Shown here: positions 7,944-15,920 of the stretch, piece by piece
Position numbering within the stretch: the stretch's first letter is position 1
Layout of the letters: each line of letters starts with the position of its first letter
NCBI GenBank assembly: GCA_007121535.1
Contig: SKKK01000173.1
Span: 1-41,537 of the forward strand
Reading direction: 5' to 3'
From: Planctomycetaceae bacterium
GTDB taxonomy: Bacteria; Planctomycetota; Planctomycetia; Pirellulales; Pirellulaceae
Length of the DNA: 41,537 nucleotides
Notes under the pieces: model-generated
Database searches by the model: none
What the model was told of the DNA's origin: nothing
What the model saw: the letters and a program-made list of their open reading frames with translations, nothing else
Translations under genes and position numbers: made by a program

Positions 7944-10313
7944 TCAATGAACCTCCACTTCCACTCTCGGTATCCGACCGGTGAACCTGGACCTTCGCTC
8001 GGAGCCGATCTCTTCGACCACCGGCGTCGCCAGGTCGATGCCGACATCGGCAGTCTCGTCAGCAGAGAAGATCATCGGCTGGGTGCGTTCGATACGGCCT
8101 TCACCGACCTTCTTGTCGTTGATGAACAGCGTGCCCATGCCGCCCTTGCCGAGGTCGCCGCCGTCGTACGCGAACTCGAACCGGACCGTGTGCTTCCCCG
8201 ACCTCAGCCGTTCCGCCGAACGCACGGTAAATCGCTCAAGGCCAAGGAAGTTGTAGTCGTACGCCGGGACGCCGTTGAGGACATACAGCGACCAGCCGCC
8301 GAATCGGCCGCCCTGGACGATGACGGTCCCGTGGGCGACGGTGCCATCAGGAATCTCGACCTCAGCAGTGATTGTCTTGGACTTGTTCTTGATGTTGAGG
8401 AAGACGTTCTCCGTCATTCCGGTCATGCCCTCGGCCAGGGTGATCGACGTGCGATCGCCCATGAGGTCGGGCCGCCCGACGAGTTCGGCGTTCACGCGCT
8501 CCAACACGCGGTCGTCGATCGGCAGCGCATGGTTCCGCTTCGCCTCCGCCAGAAAGAGCGCCTTCAAGTCCTCGAGCTTCTGCGGGTATCTGGCGGAAAG
8601 ATCGTTGACTAGACTGAAGTCGTTCCGATCGTCATAGAGTTCCCAGCCCGAGTCATCTTCCAGCGACCGGCGCGGGGCTCTTTCCCAGGGAGCGCGGTGG
8701 ATCGTCCTCGCAAACCACCCATCGTTGTAGATGGCTCGATTGCCGAACATCTCGAAGTATTGCGTCACGCGCCGCCCGGGCGCGTCGGCATTGTCGAAGG
8801 TGTACGCCATGCTCACGCCGTCCATGGCGCGCTGCTTGACGCCGTTGACCAGGACGGGCTCGGGAAGCCGCGCCGCTTCGAGGATCGTCGGCGCGATGTC
8901 GATCACATGGTGAAACTGTGTCCGCAATTCACCTTGGGACTTGAAACCCGCGGGCCAGCGGATCGCCGTGCAGACCTTGGTGCCACCGTGGTCGGACGCC
9001 ACCTGCTTGGTCCACTGATAGGGCGTGTCGAACATGACCGCCCATCCTGCGGCCATGTGCGGGTAGGTTTCAGGTCCGCCCCAAATGTCGATGTGCTGCA
9101 GCATGTCCTCGACCTTCTCCTCGACCACGTTGAAGTAGGTCATCTCGTTGAACATGCCGTTGGCGCCCCCTTCCGCGCTCGTGCCGTTGTCGCCGTAGAT
9201 CAGGAAGATCAGCGTGTTGTCGAGTTCCCCGGTCTCTTCAATCGCCTTGATAACCCGCCCGACCTCATGGTCGGTCATCTCGACGAACGCGGCGAAGACT
9301 TCGACCTGACGCTGAAAGAGCCGCTTCTGATCGTCGGAGAGCGTGTCCCAGTCCTGGATTGCCTCGGGCTTGGGCGCAAGCGGCGTGCCGGGCGGCACAA
9401 CACCAAGCTGGATCTGCCGGGCGAGAATTTGATCACGCATCTTATCCCAGCCCTGATCGAACCTGCCCTTGTCGCGCCAGCGATCGATCCAATCCTGCGG
9501 CACGTGGTGCGGCGCATGCACGGCGCCGGGCGCATAGTAGATGAAGAAGGGCCTGTCGGGAGTCAGCGCCTTCTGGTATTTGAGCCACGCGACCGTCTGG
9601 TCGGTCATATCGGTCAGGAAGTGGTAATCCGGATCCTCCGGCAACTCGACCTGATGCGTGCCGTCGCAAATGAACGGCGCCCAATGGTTCGTCTCGCCGC
9701 CGAGGAAGCCGTAGAACTTGTCGAAGCCCTGCCGCGTCGGCCAGCGGTCAAAGGGCCCCCCGAAGCTCGCCTCCCATGCCGCCGTCTCGTGCCACTTGCC
9801 AAAAGCGGCGGTCGCGTAGCCGTTCAGCCGGAGCATCTCCGCGACGGGCGCCACCTCGTTGGGGATCTGGCCCGTGTTGCCGGGGAAGGCCGTGCCGGTC
9901 TCGATGATCGCGCCCATGTTGCAAACATGGTGGTTCCTGCCGCTCTTGAGGGCAGCGCGCGTCGGCGAGCAGACCGCCGTGGTGTGGAAGCTGTTGTACT
10001 TGACGCCTTCCGAAGCGACCCGATCGAACGTCGGCGTGGGAACGGGTCCGCCGAAGGCGCTGGTCCCGGCGAAGCCCAAGTCGTCAAGCAGCACGATCAG
10101 CACGTTCGGGGCACTCTCCGGCGGCCTCACCACGAATCTCGGCGGCGGCGTCGCCTTGCGAACGTCAACCTCGTCGTACAGCGGACGAGGCGGTTCGGGG
10201 ATCGGCAGCACGGATCGCTCAACTTCTTCTTGCTGTGCCAAGCTGGGGCCTGCTAAGCTGCTGAACACGAGCATCGTCAGCGCCCCGAGGACGACCAGAT
10301 GGATTGTTTTCAT
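7944..10313 (-). CDS. Large arylsulfatase (formylglycine-dependent)
   Basis: This 789-residue secreted sulfatase hydrolyses sulfate esters, in planctomycetes usually of sulfated polysaccharides; the substrate here is unknown. A signal peptide (MKTIHLVVLGALTMLVFSSL, cleavage near LAQQ) is followed by the alkaline-phosphatase-like domain with metal-binding LLDDLGFAGTSAFGG (about 75-89). The activation motif CSPTRAALKSGR has its Cys at residue 115, to be converted to formylglycine. GYATAAFGKWHE, APGAVHAPHH and YGDNGTSAEGG carry further active-site residues. The C-terminal ~200 residues form a beta-rich extension. Length resembles the ~790-residue actinobacterial AtsD group rather than ~500-residue PAS/AtsA enzymes. 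The AAAGGAAA ribosome site lies before ATG 10313. It follows the STAS gene by 13 nt. No maturase gene is in the window. Confidence 0.93.
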   Translation of the reverse strand: MKTIHLVVLGALTMLVFSSLAGPSLAQQEEVERSVLPIPEPPRPLYDEVDVRKATPPPRFVVRPPESAPNVLIVLLDDLGFAGTSAFGGPVPTPTFDRVASEGVKYNSFHTTAVCSPTRAALKSGRNHHVCNMGAIIETGTAFPGNTGQIPNEVAPVAEMLRLNGYATAAFGKWHETAAWEASFGGPFDRWPTRQGFDKFYGFLGGETNHWAPFICDGTHQVELPEDPDYHFLTDMTDQTVAWLKYQKALTPDRPFFIYYAPGAVHAPHHVPQDWIDRWRDKGRFDQGWDKMRDQILARQIQLGVVPPGTPLAPKPEAIQDWDTLSDDQKRLFQRQVEVFAAFVEMTDHEVGRVIKAIEETGELDNTLIFLIYGDNGTSAEGGANGMFNEMTYFNVVEEKVEDMLQHIDIWGGPETYPHMAAGWAVMFDTPYQWTKQVASDHGGTKVCTAIRWPAGFKSQGELRTQFHHVIDIAPTILEAARLPEPVLVNGVKQRAMDGVSMAYTFDNADAPGRRVTQYFEMFGNRAIYNDGWFARTIHRAPWERAPRRSLEDDSGWELYDDRNDFSLVNDLSARYPQKLEDLKALFLAEAKRNHALPIDDRVLERVNAELVGRPDLMGDRTSITLAEGMTGMTENVFLNIKNKSKTITAEVEIPDGTVAHGTVIVQGGRFGGWSLYVLNGVPAYDYNFLGLERFTVRSAERLRSGKHTVRFEFAYDGGDLGKGGMGTLFINDKKVGEGRIERTQPMIFSADETADVGIDLATPVVEEIGSERRSRFTGRIPRVEVEVH

Positions 10314-10326
10314 GACGGATTTCCTT

Positions 10327-10587
10327 TCATAATGTAGTTCCCCATTTTAGAAGCAACTCGAGGTATCGCGAAGCGGCTCGCAATTCCATCCCCGCCGCGA
10401 TGGAGTCTCGCAGCAAGACCACGCTGGTCCGATCGACCGACTGAAGTTCCGTCAAGTCCAGCGCAGCACGCCCCTCTACCGTGCGGAAGATCCGCACCAG
10501 TTCCCCCGTGTCGTCCTGAGTCAGCCGGCCATCGATCTTGATGACCGTTGTCTCAGAATCCGGGATCGTGGTGATGCGGATGCTCAT
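10327..10587 (-). CDS. Small STAS-domain-like protein
   Basis: This 86-residue cytoplasmic protein has the beta-strand and helix order of stand-alone STAS domains: VIKIDGRLTQDDTGELVRIF, then ALDLTELQSVDRTSVVLLRD and GMELRAASRYLELLL. Such domains act in anti-anti-sigma switching or as small binding modules. The usual phosphorylatable serine is not obvious: the corresponding loop reads LQSVDRTSVVLL. It is the first gene of a minus-strand operon with the sulfatase and DUF1254 genes. Whether it regulates that operon is inference from position. Confidence 0.65.
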   Translation of the reverse strand: MSIRITTIPDSETTVIKIDGRLTQDDTGELVRIFRTVEGRAALDLTELQSVDRTSVVLLRDSIAAGMELRAASRYLELLLKWGTTL

Positions 10588-10632
10588 GACCGTCCGCCAG
10601 TAGCAATCGCTGCGCCAGATTGTGACCGACTC

Positions 10633-10765
10633 AGGAAGATTGACCTAACCCATTTTACCGTAACAACTTACAGAGAATGCTTCTCCGATAAAGCAGGCCG
10701 GGCTCCCTCGCTTGAAGGGGCAAAGAAGGGGCTAATCTGCCCTTTGCCCCTTGCCCCTTGCACCT
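10633..10765. repeat. Dispersed repeat R3, copy 1
   Basis: AGGAAGAT(T/C)GAC, ACAGAGAATG, AAGCAGGCCGG, CAAAGAAGGG and GCCCCTTGCACCT occur in the same order here and at 12627-12760. The inner GGGGCAAAGAAGGGG and CTGCCCTTTGCCCC form a hairpin. No coding potential was seen. Confidence 0.8.
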
Positions 10766-10875
10766 GTTTGAGTCTTCGGTCGTCCCTTCTCCGCTTGGCA
10801 ATCAGCCCTCGGACATGCAACCGCGAACCTTTTCGAGCGGAAGCGGGAAAGCGAAACAAACGGACCGGATTCGGA

Positions 10876-11026
10876 TTTCCAGCAGATTCAGGGAGGCCAG
10901 CAGATTGGGATACAGGATGGAACAGCGCTTGGAAGAAGGAACTTGTGGTTGACGGGCGCGGTTGCCGGTTTCTCTTTCATTCTCAACAAACTCAATCTGT
11001 TGGCCTCCCTGAATCTGCTGGAGAAA
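10876..11026. repeat. Repeat R4: long inverted repeat with inner conserved segment
   Basis: The arm TTTCCAGCAGATTCAGGGAG plus GCCAGCAGATTGGGA (10876-10910) is the near-perfect complement of 10993-11026. The ~80-nt interior (10911-10992) includes GGAAGAAGGAACTTGTGG and GCCGGTTTCTCTTTCATTCT, and recurs at 20469-20557. A single arm recurs at 40781-40817. Each arm contains AATCTGCTGG twice at an 18-nt period. No gene was recognised in 11027-11139. Confidence 0.8.
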
Positions 11027-11139
11027 AATACGTCTGCATGCCCCGCCAATTCAAGACACAGAGGTCTGTTGAACCCAACCGGACGAGCTGTAATCCAGAG
11101 TTCGCCGTCGCTGGGCCGTTATGGCCGAGCAGTTTTCTG

Positions 11140-11169
11140 TTGACAGATCAATCTACAATCTAGTAGACT
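11140..11169 (+). promoter_or_regulatory. Promoter with palindromic operator for the RHH-MazF pair
   Basis: TTGACA (11140-11145) and TAGACT (11164-11169) are separated by 18 nt. The palindrome TCTAC-N6-GTAGA (11152-11167) covers the spacer and the start of the -10. An RHH antitoxin or toxin-antitoxin complex binding here would give the autoregulation usual for such modules; the binding itself is inferred. Confidence 0.5.
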
Positions 11170-11198
11170 GAGGGTCGTGCCCTAAAGAGGAGAAAATC

Positions 11199-11447
11199 AT
11201 GAGCAGTACCACGGTTCGCGTCAGTGATCCGACCCACCGGACGTTGCGGGAACTGTCCGAGCAACTGGGCGAATCCATGCAGGGAATCCTGGATCGCGCG
11301 ATCGAGGACTTCCGCCGGAAGCGCATCCTGGAGCAGGTGAACGCCGGATATGCTGCGCTGCGCAACGATCCCGATGCGTGGGACGCAGAGCGGGCAGAAC
11401 GCGCTGCTTGGGAGGCGACCTTGTCTGACGGACTGGACAACGAATGA
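11199..11447 (+). CDS. Ribbon-helix-helix antitoxin of a MazF-type toxin
   Basis: The 82-residue protein starts with MSSTTVRVSDPTHRTLRELS, a ribbon-helix-helix DNA-binding domain: one strand, two helices, with EQLGESMQGILDRAIEDFRR completing helix B. An acidic C-terminal tail (about residues 45-82, rich in D/E/A/W, ending SDGLDNE) would wrap the toxin. A good ribosome site (AAGAGGAG) precedes ATG. Its stop overlaps the toxin start by ATGA (11444-11447), the usual coupling. It should repress its own promoter through the palindrome upstream. Confidence 0.85.
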   Translation: MSSTTVRVSDPTHRTLRELSEQLGESMQGILDRAIEDFRRKRILEQVNAGYAALRNDPDAWDAERAERAAWEATLSDGLDNE

Positions 11448-11791
11448 TCCCACAACTTCCGTCGCGCGGCGAGATTTGGTTGGTCGATCTGAACCCGACT
11501 CGTGGACACGAGCAGTCCGGCGTCCGTCCGGCGATTGTCGTGTCGGTTGACACATTCAATCATGGCCCGGCCGGTCTGGCAGTCGTGCTGCCCGTGACAT
11601 CGCGGGGGAAGGGAATCGCCTTGCACGTATCCGTTGATCCGCCGGAAGCAGGTCTGACGATGAGGAGCTTTATCAAGGTGGAAGATGTTCGTCCCGTGGC
11701 CGTGGAACGTCTGACGCGCCGGCTCGGGCAGGTGAGCCGTGCGACGATGGACCAGGTCGAAGATCGCTTGCGGATTCTGCTCGATCTTTGA
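11444..11791 (+). CDS. MazF/PemK-family endoribonuclease toxin
   Basis: This 115-residue protein is a complete PemK-like barrel. RGEIWLVDLNPTRGHEQSGV, then RPAIVVSVD carries the conserved RG(E/D)IW start, the LNPxxGHEQ(x)G loop and the RPA(I/V)V strand. Further on come VVLPVTSRGKG, the FIKVEDVRPVAVERL strand and a C-terminal helix QVEDRLRILLDL. Members cleave mRNA at short sequences and are held inactive by the antitoxin encoded just upstream. All expected elements are present and in frame, so this module appears functional, unlike the others in the window. Confidence 0.92.
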   Translation: MIPQLPSRGEIWLVDLNPTRGHEQSGVRPAIVVSVDTFNHGPAGLAVVLPVTSRGKGIALHVSVDPPEAGLTMRSFIKVEDVRPVAVERLTRRLGQVSRATMDQVEDRLRILLDL

Positions 11792-11924
11792 GTTCTGCCG
11801 GACTTGAAGCAAGTCGTCATCGACGGCAGCACAGTCAACTGCACCGGCGCCGACAAGACAGGAGCGAATCTGCCCTTCGCGCTGTGCCCCTTGCCCCTTC
11901 ACGTGATCGAAGAACAAGCCGCTC

Positions 11925-12055
11925 GAGTTATCGATCTTCACGAGGGTGGTGCGTTCGGGACTCGCCGCCTTGGATGGGCGATTGAAACGACTGGCCCCCG
12001 CGTTCCAAGAAGACCTGCGGCGACAGACTTACCGGCCGGCTCCGCGTCCGCAGTG
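11925..12055 (+). pseudogene. Fragment of the secretin-like gene found at 18860-20045
   Basis: The DNA from ATCGATCTTCACGAG to about CCGGCCGG closely matches 19243-19355. After one frame slip it encodes RSGLAALDGRLKRLAPAFQE plus DLRRQTYRP, corresponding to RSELAALDGQLKRLATAFQD plus DLRRQFYWP in the longer copy. It then reads APRPQ and stops (TGA 12053-12055). It lacks start and signal peptide. Its right end coincides with the point where the minus-strand MazF gene loses its C-terminus, so this DNA is the probable cause of that truncation. Confidence 0.65.
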
Positions 12056-12308
12056 AAAGGAGGTAACCCGAAAGCAGACTGTCCCTCGAAAGCCCTGCCG
12101 CCCGACCTTCAGGGCTTTCCGTTTTGACGAGCAAGCACGCTGGATCGTCTTGGTCTGATAGATTCGTGGTGAGCTGGACGACCACGGCGTGGCGCAGTCT
12201 CTGATTGTACACATCGGCCTGGACGACTACGACGGGACGTCTCTTCCCTCGAGTTCCCAACGCGTGTGGAAACCGGGCTAGGTAAACCTCTCCCCGCTCA
12301 ATACTCAT
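11928..12308 (-). pseudogene. MazF/PemK-like toxin with a replaced C-terminus
   Basis: From ATG 12308 the frame reads MSIERGEVYLARFPHALGTR, GKRRPVVVVQADVYNQRLRH and AVVVQLTTNL, then AAGLSRDSLLSGYLLSL, a typical PemK-like toxin N-terminus and core. After about 12058 the family sequence ends and the frame runs for another ~40 codons through the antisense of the secretin-like fragment (RTRSRPVSL...). The normal ending, roughly 25 residues forming the last helix, is missing. The start overlaps the antitoxin stop by 11 nt. A perfect 10-bp stem (12088-12097/12110-12119) lies inside the frame. The toxin is probably inactive. Confidence 0.75.
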
Positions 12309-12507
12309 CCGTTTCCCCCTCGGCGATGATGGCGCTCGCTTCGTCGGCCAGCATGTCCATCTCGTCTTTCGACATCACATGATCGTCGACTTTCTCCAAC
12401 GCATCGAAGGCTTGCTGGCTGAGCAGGTAGAACGTGTGACCATCTGCCTCGATCTTCACGGGCTGACCGCACCGGGCTGCGGTCAAGTATTCGGTTTTCA
12501 ATTCCAT
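12298..12507 (-). CDS. Antitoxin paired with the truncated MazF
   Basis: The start at ATG 12507 is preferred because GGAAGAGA lies just upstream. The product of 69 residues reads MELKTEYLTAARCGQPVKIE, ADGHTFYLLSQQAFDALEKV, and an acidic C-terminus ending EGETDEY. Size, acidic tail, and position directly before and overlapping a PemK-like toxin mark it as an antitoxin. The DNA-binding fold is not clearly assignable. With its toxin truncated it may persist as an orphan regulator. Confidence 0.65.
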   Translation of the reverse strand: MELKTEYLTAARCGQPVKIEADGHTFYLLSQQAFDALEKVDDHVMSKDEMDMLADEASAIIAEGETDEY

Positions 12508-12626
12508 ATTCTCTTCCCATTCGGCTAGCAGCAACCGCCGTCCATTCAATTTGTGACTTCATCCATGTCATCCAGCATATCGAACTCCGTCATTCTGGTC
12601 ATGCCCTCGGAGTTTGTCCGGGCCGC

Positions 12627-12760
12627 AGGAAGATCGACATAAACCACTTGATCGTAACACATTACAGAGAATGTTTCTCCCATGAAGCAGGCCGGAACTG
12701 CTCGCTGAAAAGGTGCAAAGAAGGGTCAAATCTGCCCTTTGCGATCTGCCCCTTGCACCT
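12627..12760. repeat. Dispersed repeat R3, copy 2
   Basis: Homologous to 10633-10765 in the same orientation. Downstream, 12825-12905 carries GGACATTCCTGTCCGTC and a later GAATGTCCGTCAG, another small inverted element. No gene was seen between the antitoxin start and the regulator. Confidence 0.75.
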
Positions 12761-12950
12761 TTACGGGGCACCAGTTAGAGTGCGGGCATTCGAGGTCCGA
12801 GTTGTTTGGCCGAACTGAAGTAGCAGGATGGACATTCCTGTCCGTCATCTACCGCACGAAGGACACGAATGTCCGTCAGCGTTGGTCGGCCACAGCACTA
12901 CAAATAGGTGATTCCCCGAAATCTCATCTTGCAACGGGAGACATTCTGTG

Positions 12951-15641
12951 ATGGGCGAATCAGCAACGCGGCAGCAAGCGGCCTTCGACGCATTGATCAC
13001 GGCGGTCCTGGCCCGTTTTGCCAGCGGGACTGCGGCGGAGGTCGAGTCGCACATCCAGACAAGCCTGCGGGAAATCGCCGAGTTCGTGGGGGTCGATTAC
13101 GCATTCATCGGCCGCACATCCGAGGATCTCTCTTGCTGGAGCCTGGCCTACGAGTGGTGCTCGCCGGATACGCCCAGCCAACTCGCCAGTCATCAGAACG
13201 TTCCGATGGGAACGTATGATTGGACCGAGCGGGTGCTGCTTGCGGGCGAGGTGGTCCTGCTGAATCGCTTGGATGACATTCCGCCGGGGGAAGACGGCAT
13301 CCGCCAGCGCATCGAGTCGTTGGGATTCAAATCGACGCTCCAAACGCCCATGCGGGGACCGGGAGGCCGGATCAGCGGGTGCATTGCGCTCAGTTCGCTG
13401 GCGCGGGAAATCACCTGGACAGAGGCCGATGTGGCAAGGCTGAAGCTGGTGGGCGACGCGATTGCCACCGCCATCGAGCGGGCTCACGTGGAGAAAGAAC
13501 GCCGCCATAGCGAAGCGCGATTCCGGACGATTTTTGAATGGGCTCCCGTGGGAATTCTGAACGTCGCGCCCGATGGCAGACTCCTTCGAGCCAACCAGCG
13601 GTTTTGCGAATTGTTGGGATACTCGCACCAGGAAGTCCTCGGCCGACACTCTTCCGACTTCACGCACCCGGACGACCTTCGCATCACTGCGGCCTTGTAT
13701 GACGACTTGCTCGCCGGCCGGGATGCGGTTCCTACCTTGGAAAAACGTTACCTGCGCAAGGACGGCCAGGTCGTGTGGGGCAACCTTACGCTGTCACGGC
13801 TGTTCGAGGATGGCTCGGAGCACCAAGTGATCGTCGCCGTGATCGAAGACATCACAGCGCGCAAACAGTCCGAAGAGACGTTCGACGCGGTGCCCGATCT
13901 CATCTACGTGGCCGACCGCCATCAGCGCATCGTGCGGGCCAATCTTGCGACGGCCCAACGGCTGGGAGTCCGCAAAGAAGACGTGTTGGGACGATTCTGC
14001 CACGAGATCATTCGCGACGACGCGGGGATGCCCGAAGTATCATCGCACGGCCAATTGGCAGCCGACGGACGGCCGCACCAGTTTGAAATGCACGAACCCG
14101 GTCTCGGTGGCGACTTTCTGGTGTCGTGTACGCCTTTGCACGACGCACGCGGCCAGTTGACGGGGACTGTCCACGTGGCTCGCGATGTGACCGAATTGCG
14201 ACGGTCCGAGGCCGCATTGCGCCAAGCCCACGAGAAGCTGTCCCAGCGGCGAGCCCTGGTGGCGGCGGCGTCGCTGGACGGCGTTTGGGAATGGGAAGCT
14301 TTGTCCGAGCAGGTTCATTACTCCAAGCGTTTCGCCGAGTTGCTGGGGTACGATGCCGCCGAGGTGCCGCACACCTTGGATTGGTTCCGCAGCATCCTGC
14401 ATCCGGATGACGCACAGATGCTCTGGACCGCCATTGACCGCCACCTGACACAGGGTGCTGCCTACGACGTCGAGTGCCGCCTGCGCACAAAGACCGGAAA
14501 TTATCGTTGGTTCCGAACTCGCGGCCAGGCGCAGCGCGATGCCGAGGGCCGACCGACCTGGATGGCGGGATCGCTTCAAGACATCCACCAACAGAAGACG
14601 GCAGAGACCGATTTACGAAAAGCACTTTGCGACATCCAGGAACTCACGCAGCAACTGCGCGCGGAGAACGTCTATCTGCAAGAGGAGATCACCAGTTCGC
14701 TGGGGTTCGACGAGATCGTCGGCGAGAGCGACGTGCTGCGCCAGGTCCTCACGCAGATCGAGCACGTGGCCGGTACCGACGCAAGCGTGCTGCTGTTGGG
14801 CGAGACGGGCACGGGAAAGGAACTGCTGGCTCGCGCCCTCCATGAACGCAGCCCGCGCAAGCAGCGTTCTCTAGTCAAAGTCAACCTTGCCGCGTTGCCG
14901 TCCAGTCTGATCGAAAGCGAGCTGTTCGGTCACGTCAAAGGAGCCTTTACGGGAGCCATCACGAACAAGCCCGGTCGGTTCCAATTGGCCGACGGAGGCA
15001 CCCTGCTGCTGGACGAGATTGGCGAACTCGACCCCGATCTCCAGATGAAATTGCTGCGGGTATTGCAGGAAGGCGAGTTCGAGCGGATCGGTTCCGGCGA
15101 GACGATCCGCGTCGACGTCCGTCTGGTAGCCGCCACCAACCGCGACCTACGGCGAGCGATGGAGCAGGGCCGGTTCCGCCGCGATCTGTATTACCGCCTG
15201 GCCGTATTTCCGATCGAAGTCCCTCCGTTGCGGCTGCGGCGGGACGACATTCCGCTGCTCACGTGGCATTTCATCGGCAGGAAACAGGGCCGACTGGGAA
15301 AGTCCATCCAGCACGTGCCCGACGAGGTGATGCAGGCGTTGACCGAGTACGACTGGCCGGGCAATATCCGCGAACTGGAGAACGTGGTGGAACGTGCCAT
15401 GATTCTTTCGACAGGCACGACCTTGAACTTGACCGAACCGCTCCAGCCGCTCCTGCATTCGTTACCCACCACAGCAGCCGCCCCCGACCAGATCGATCGC
15501 GATCAAATCCTGGCCGCACTCGACGCAAGCCACTGGAAAGTCAAAGGGCCTGGCAATGCCGCCGAGCGTCTGGGACTGAAGCCCAGTACCCTGCGATACC
15601 GGATGAAGGTCTTGGGAATTCAGCGGCCTGATAGAAAGTAG
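12951..15641 (+). CDS. Sigma-54-dependent activator with GAF and three PAS domains
   Basis: This 896-residue cytoplasmic enhancer-binding protein senses signals through an N-terminal GAF domain (about 5-180) and three PAS/PAC units (about 185-300, 305-425, 435-555). PAC signatures include KDGQVVWGNLTLSRLFEDGS and KTGNYRWFRTRGQAQRDAEG. A coiled-coil linker (QELTQQLRAENVYLQEEI) leads to the AAA+ domain with Walker A GETGTGKE (617-624), the sigma-54 contact loop GAFTGA (664-669), Walker B GGTLLLDEIGE and the arginine-finger region FRRDLYYRLAVFPIEVPPLR. A Fis-type HTH (NAAERLGLKPSTLRYRMKVL) ends the protein. ATG 12951 is chosen; GTG 12948 is adjacent in frame. No receiver domain or adjacent kinase is present, so it likely senses its ligand directly. 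Target genes are unknown. Confidence 0.95.
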   Translation: MGESATRQQAAFDALITAVLARFASGTAAEVESHIQTSLREIAEFVGVDYAFIGRTSEDLSCWSLAYEWCSPDTPSQLASHQNVPMGTYDWTERVLLAGEVVLLNRLDDIPPGEDGIRQRIESLGFKSTLQTPMRGPGGRISGCIALSSLAREITWTEADVARLKLVGDAIATAIERAHVEKERRHSEARFRTIFEWAPVGILNVAPDGRLLRANQRFCELLGYSHQEVLGRHSSDFTHPDDLRITAALYDDLLAGRDAVPTLEKRYLRKDGQVVWGNLTLSRLFEDGSEHQVIVAVIEDITARKQSEETFDAVPDLIYVADRHQRIVRANLATAQRLGVRKEDVLGRFCHEIIRDDAGMPEVSSHGQLAADGRPHQFEMHEPGLGGDFLVSCTPLHDARGQLTGTVHVARDVTELRRSEAALRQAHEKLSQRRALVAAASLDGVWEWEALSEQVHYSKRFAELLGYDAAEVPHTLDWFRSILHPDDAQMLWTAIDRHLTQGAAYDVECRLRTKTGNYRWFRTRGQAQRDAEGRPTWMAGSLQDIHQQKTAETDLRKALCDIQELTQQLRAENVYLQEEITSSLGFDEIVGESDVLRQVLTQIEHVAGTDASVLLLGETGTGKELLARALHERSPRKQRSLVKVNLAALPSSLIESELFGHVKGAFTGAITNKPGRFQLADGGTLLLDEIGELDPDLQMKLLRVLQEGEFERIGSGETIRVDVRLVAATNRDLRRAMEQGRFRRDLYYRLAVFPIEVPPLRLRRDDIPLLTWHFIGRKQGRLGKSIQHVPDEVMQALTEYDWPGNIRELENVVERAMILSTGTTLNLTEPLQPLLHSLPTTAAAPDQIDRDQILAALDASHWKVKGPGNAAERLGLKPSTLRYRMKVLGIQRPDRK

Positions 15642-15697
15642 ATCGACAGTAATGCGGTTCTCGGGGATTGCCGCCGAAAGTAGCCGAATTCCAAGCA

Positions 15698-15920
15698 AGT
15701 CGGGGACGCAACGAGGGCGGGAGTCGTTTTCGGCCAACGTTCTACCACATGGAAAGCGGGTCACCCGAAAACGACTCCCGACCCCTTTCGCCGGATTCTA
15801 CGAAGAAATATCTGGTGGGGTACTCGCAGTACTGCGAATTAATACTTCGCCCCGAAGGGGCTGTGACAAATCAGCCCAGGGCAGAGCGAAGCGGTGATAG
15901 CCGCGCAGCGCCGCCCTGGG
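15698..15920. repeat. Dispersed palindromic repeat R1, copy C
   Basis: Arms CGGGAGTCGTTTTCGG (15718-15733) and CCGAAAACGACTCCCG (15765-15780) are perfectly complementary over 16 bp. Loop and 3' flank match copy B. The 3' flank merges into the nested inverted repeat that follows. Confidence 0.9.

Noticed and set aside
8697-10256. 519-codon plus-strand frame opposite the sulfatase
   Set aside because: Shadow frame of high-GC coding sequence; the minus strand carries clear sulfatase motifs.
11152-11167. TCTAC-N6-GTAGA as a possible att site or terminator
   Set aside because: Too short and located inside a promoter; an operator role fits better.
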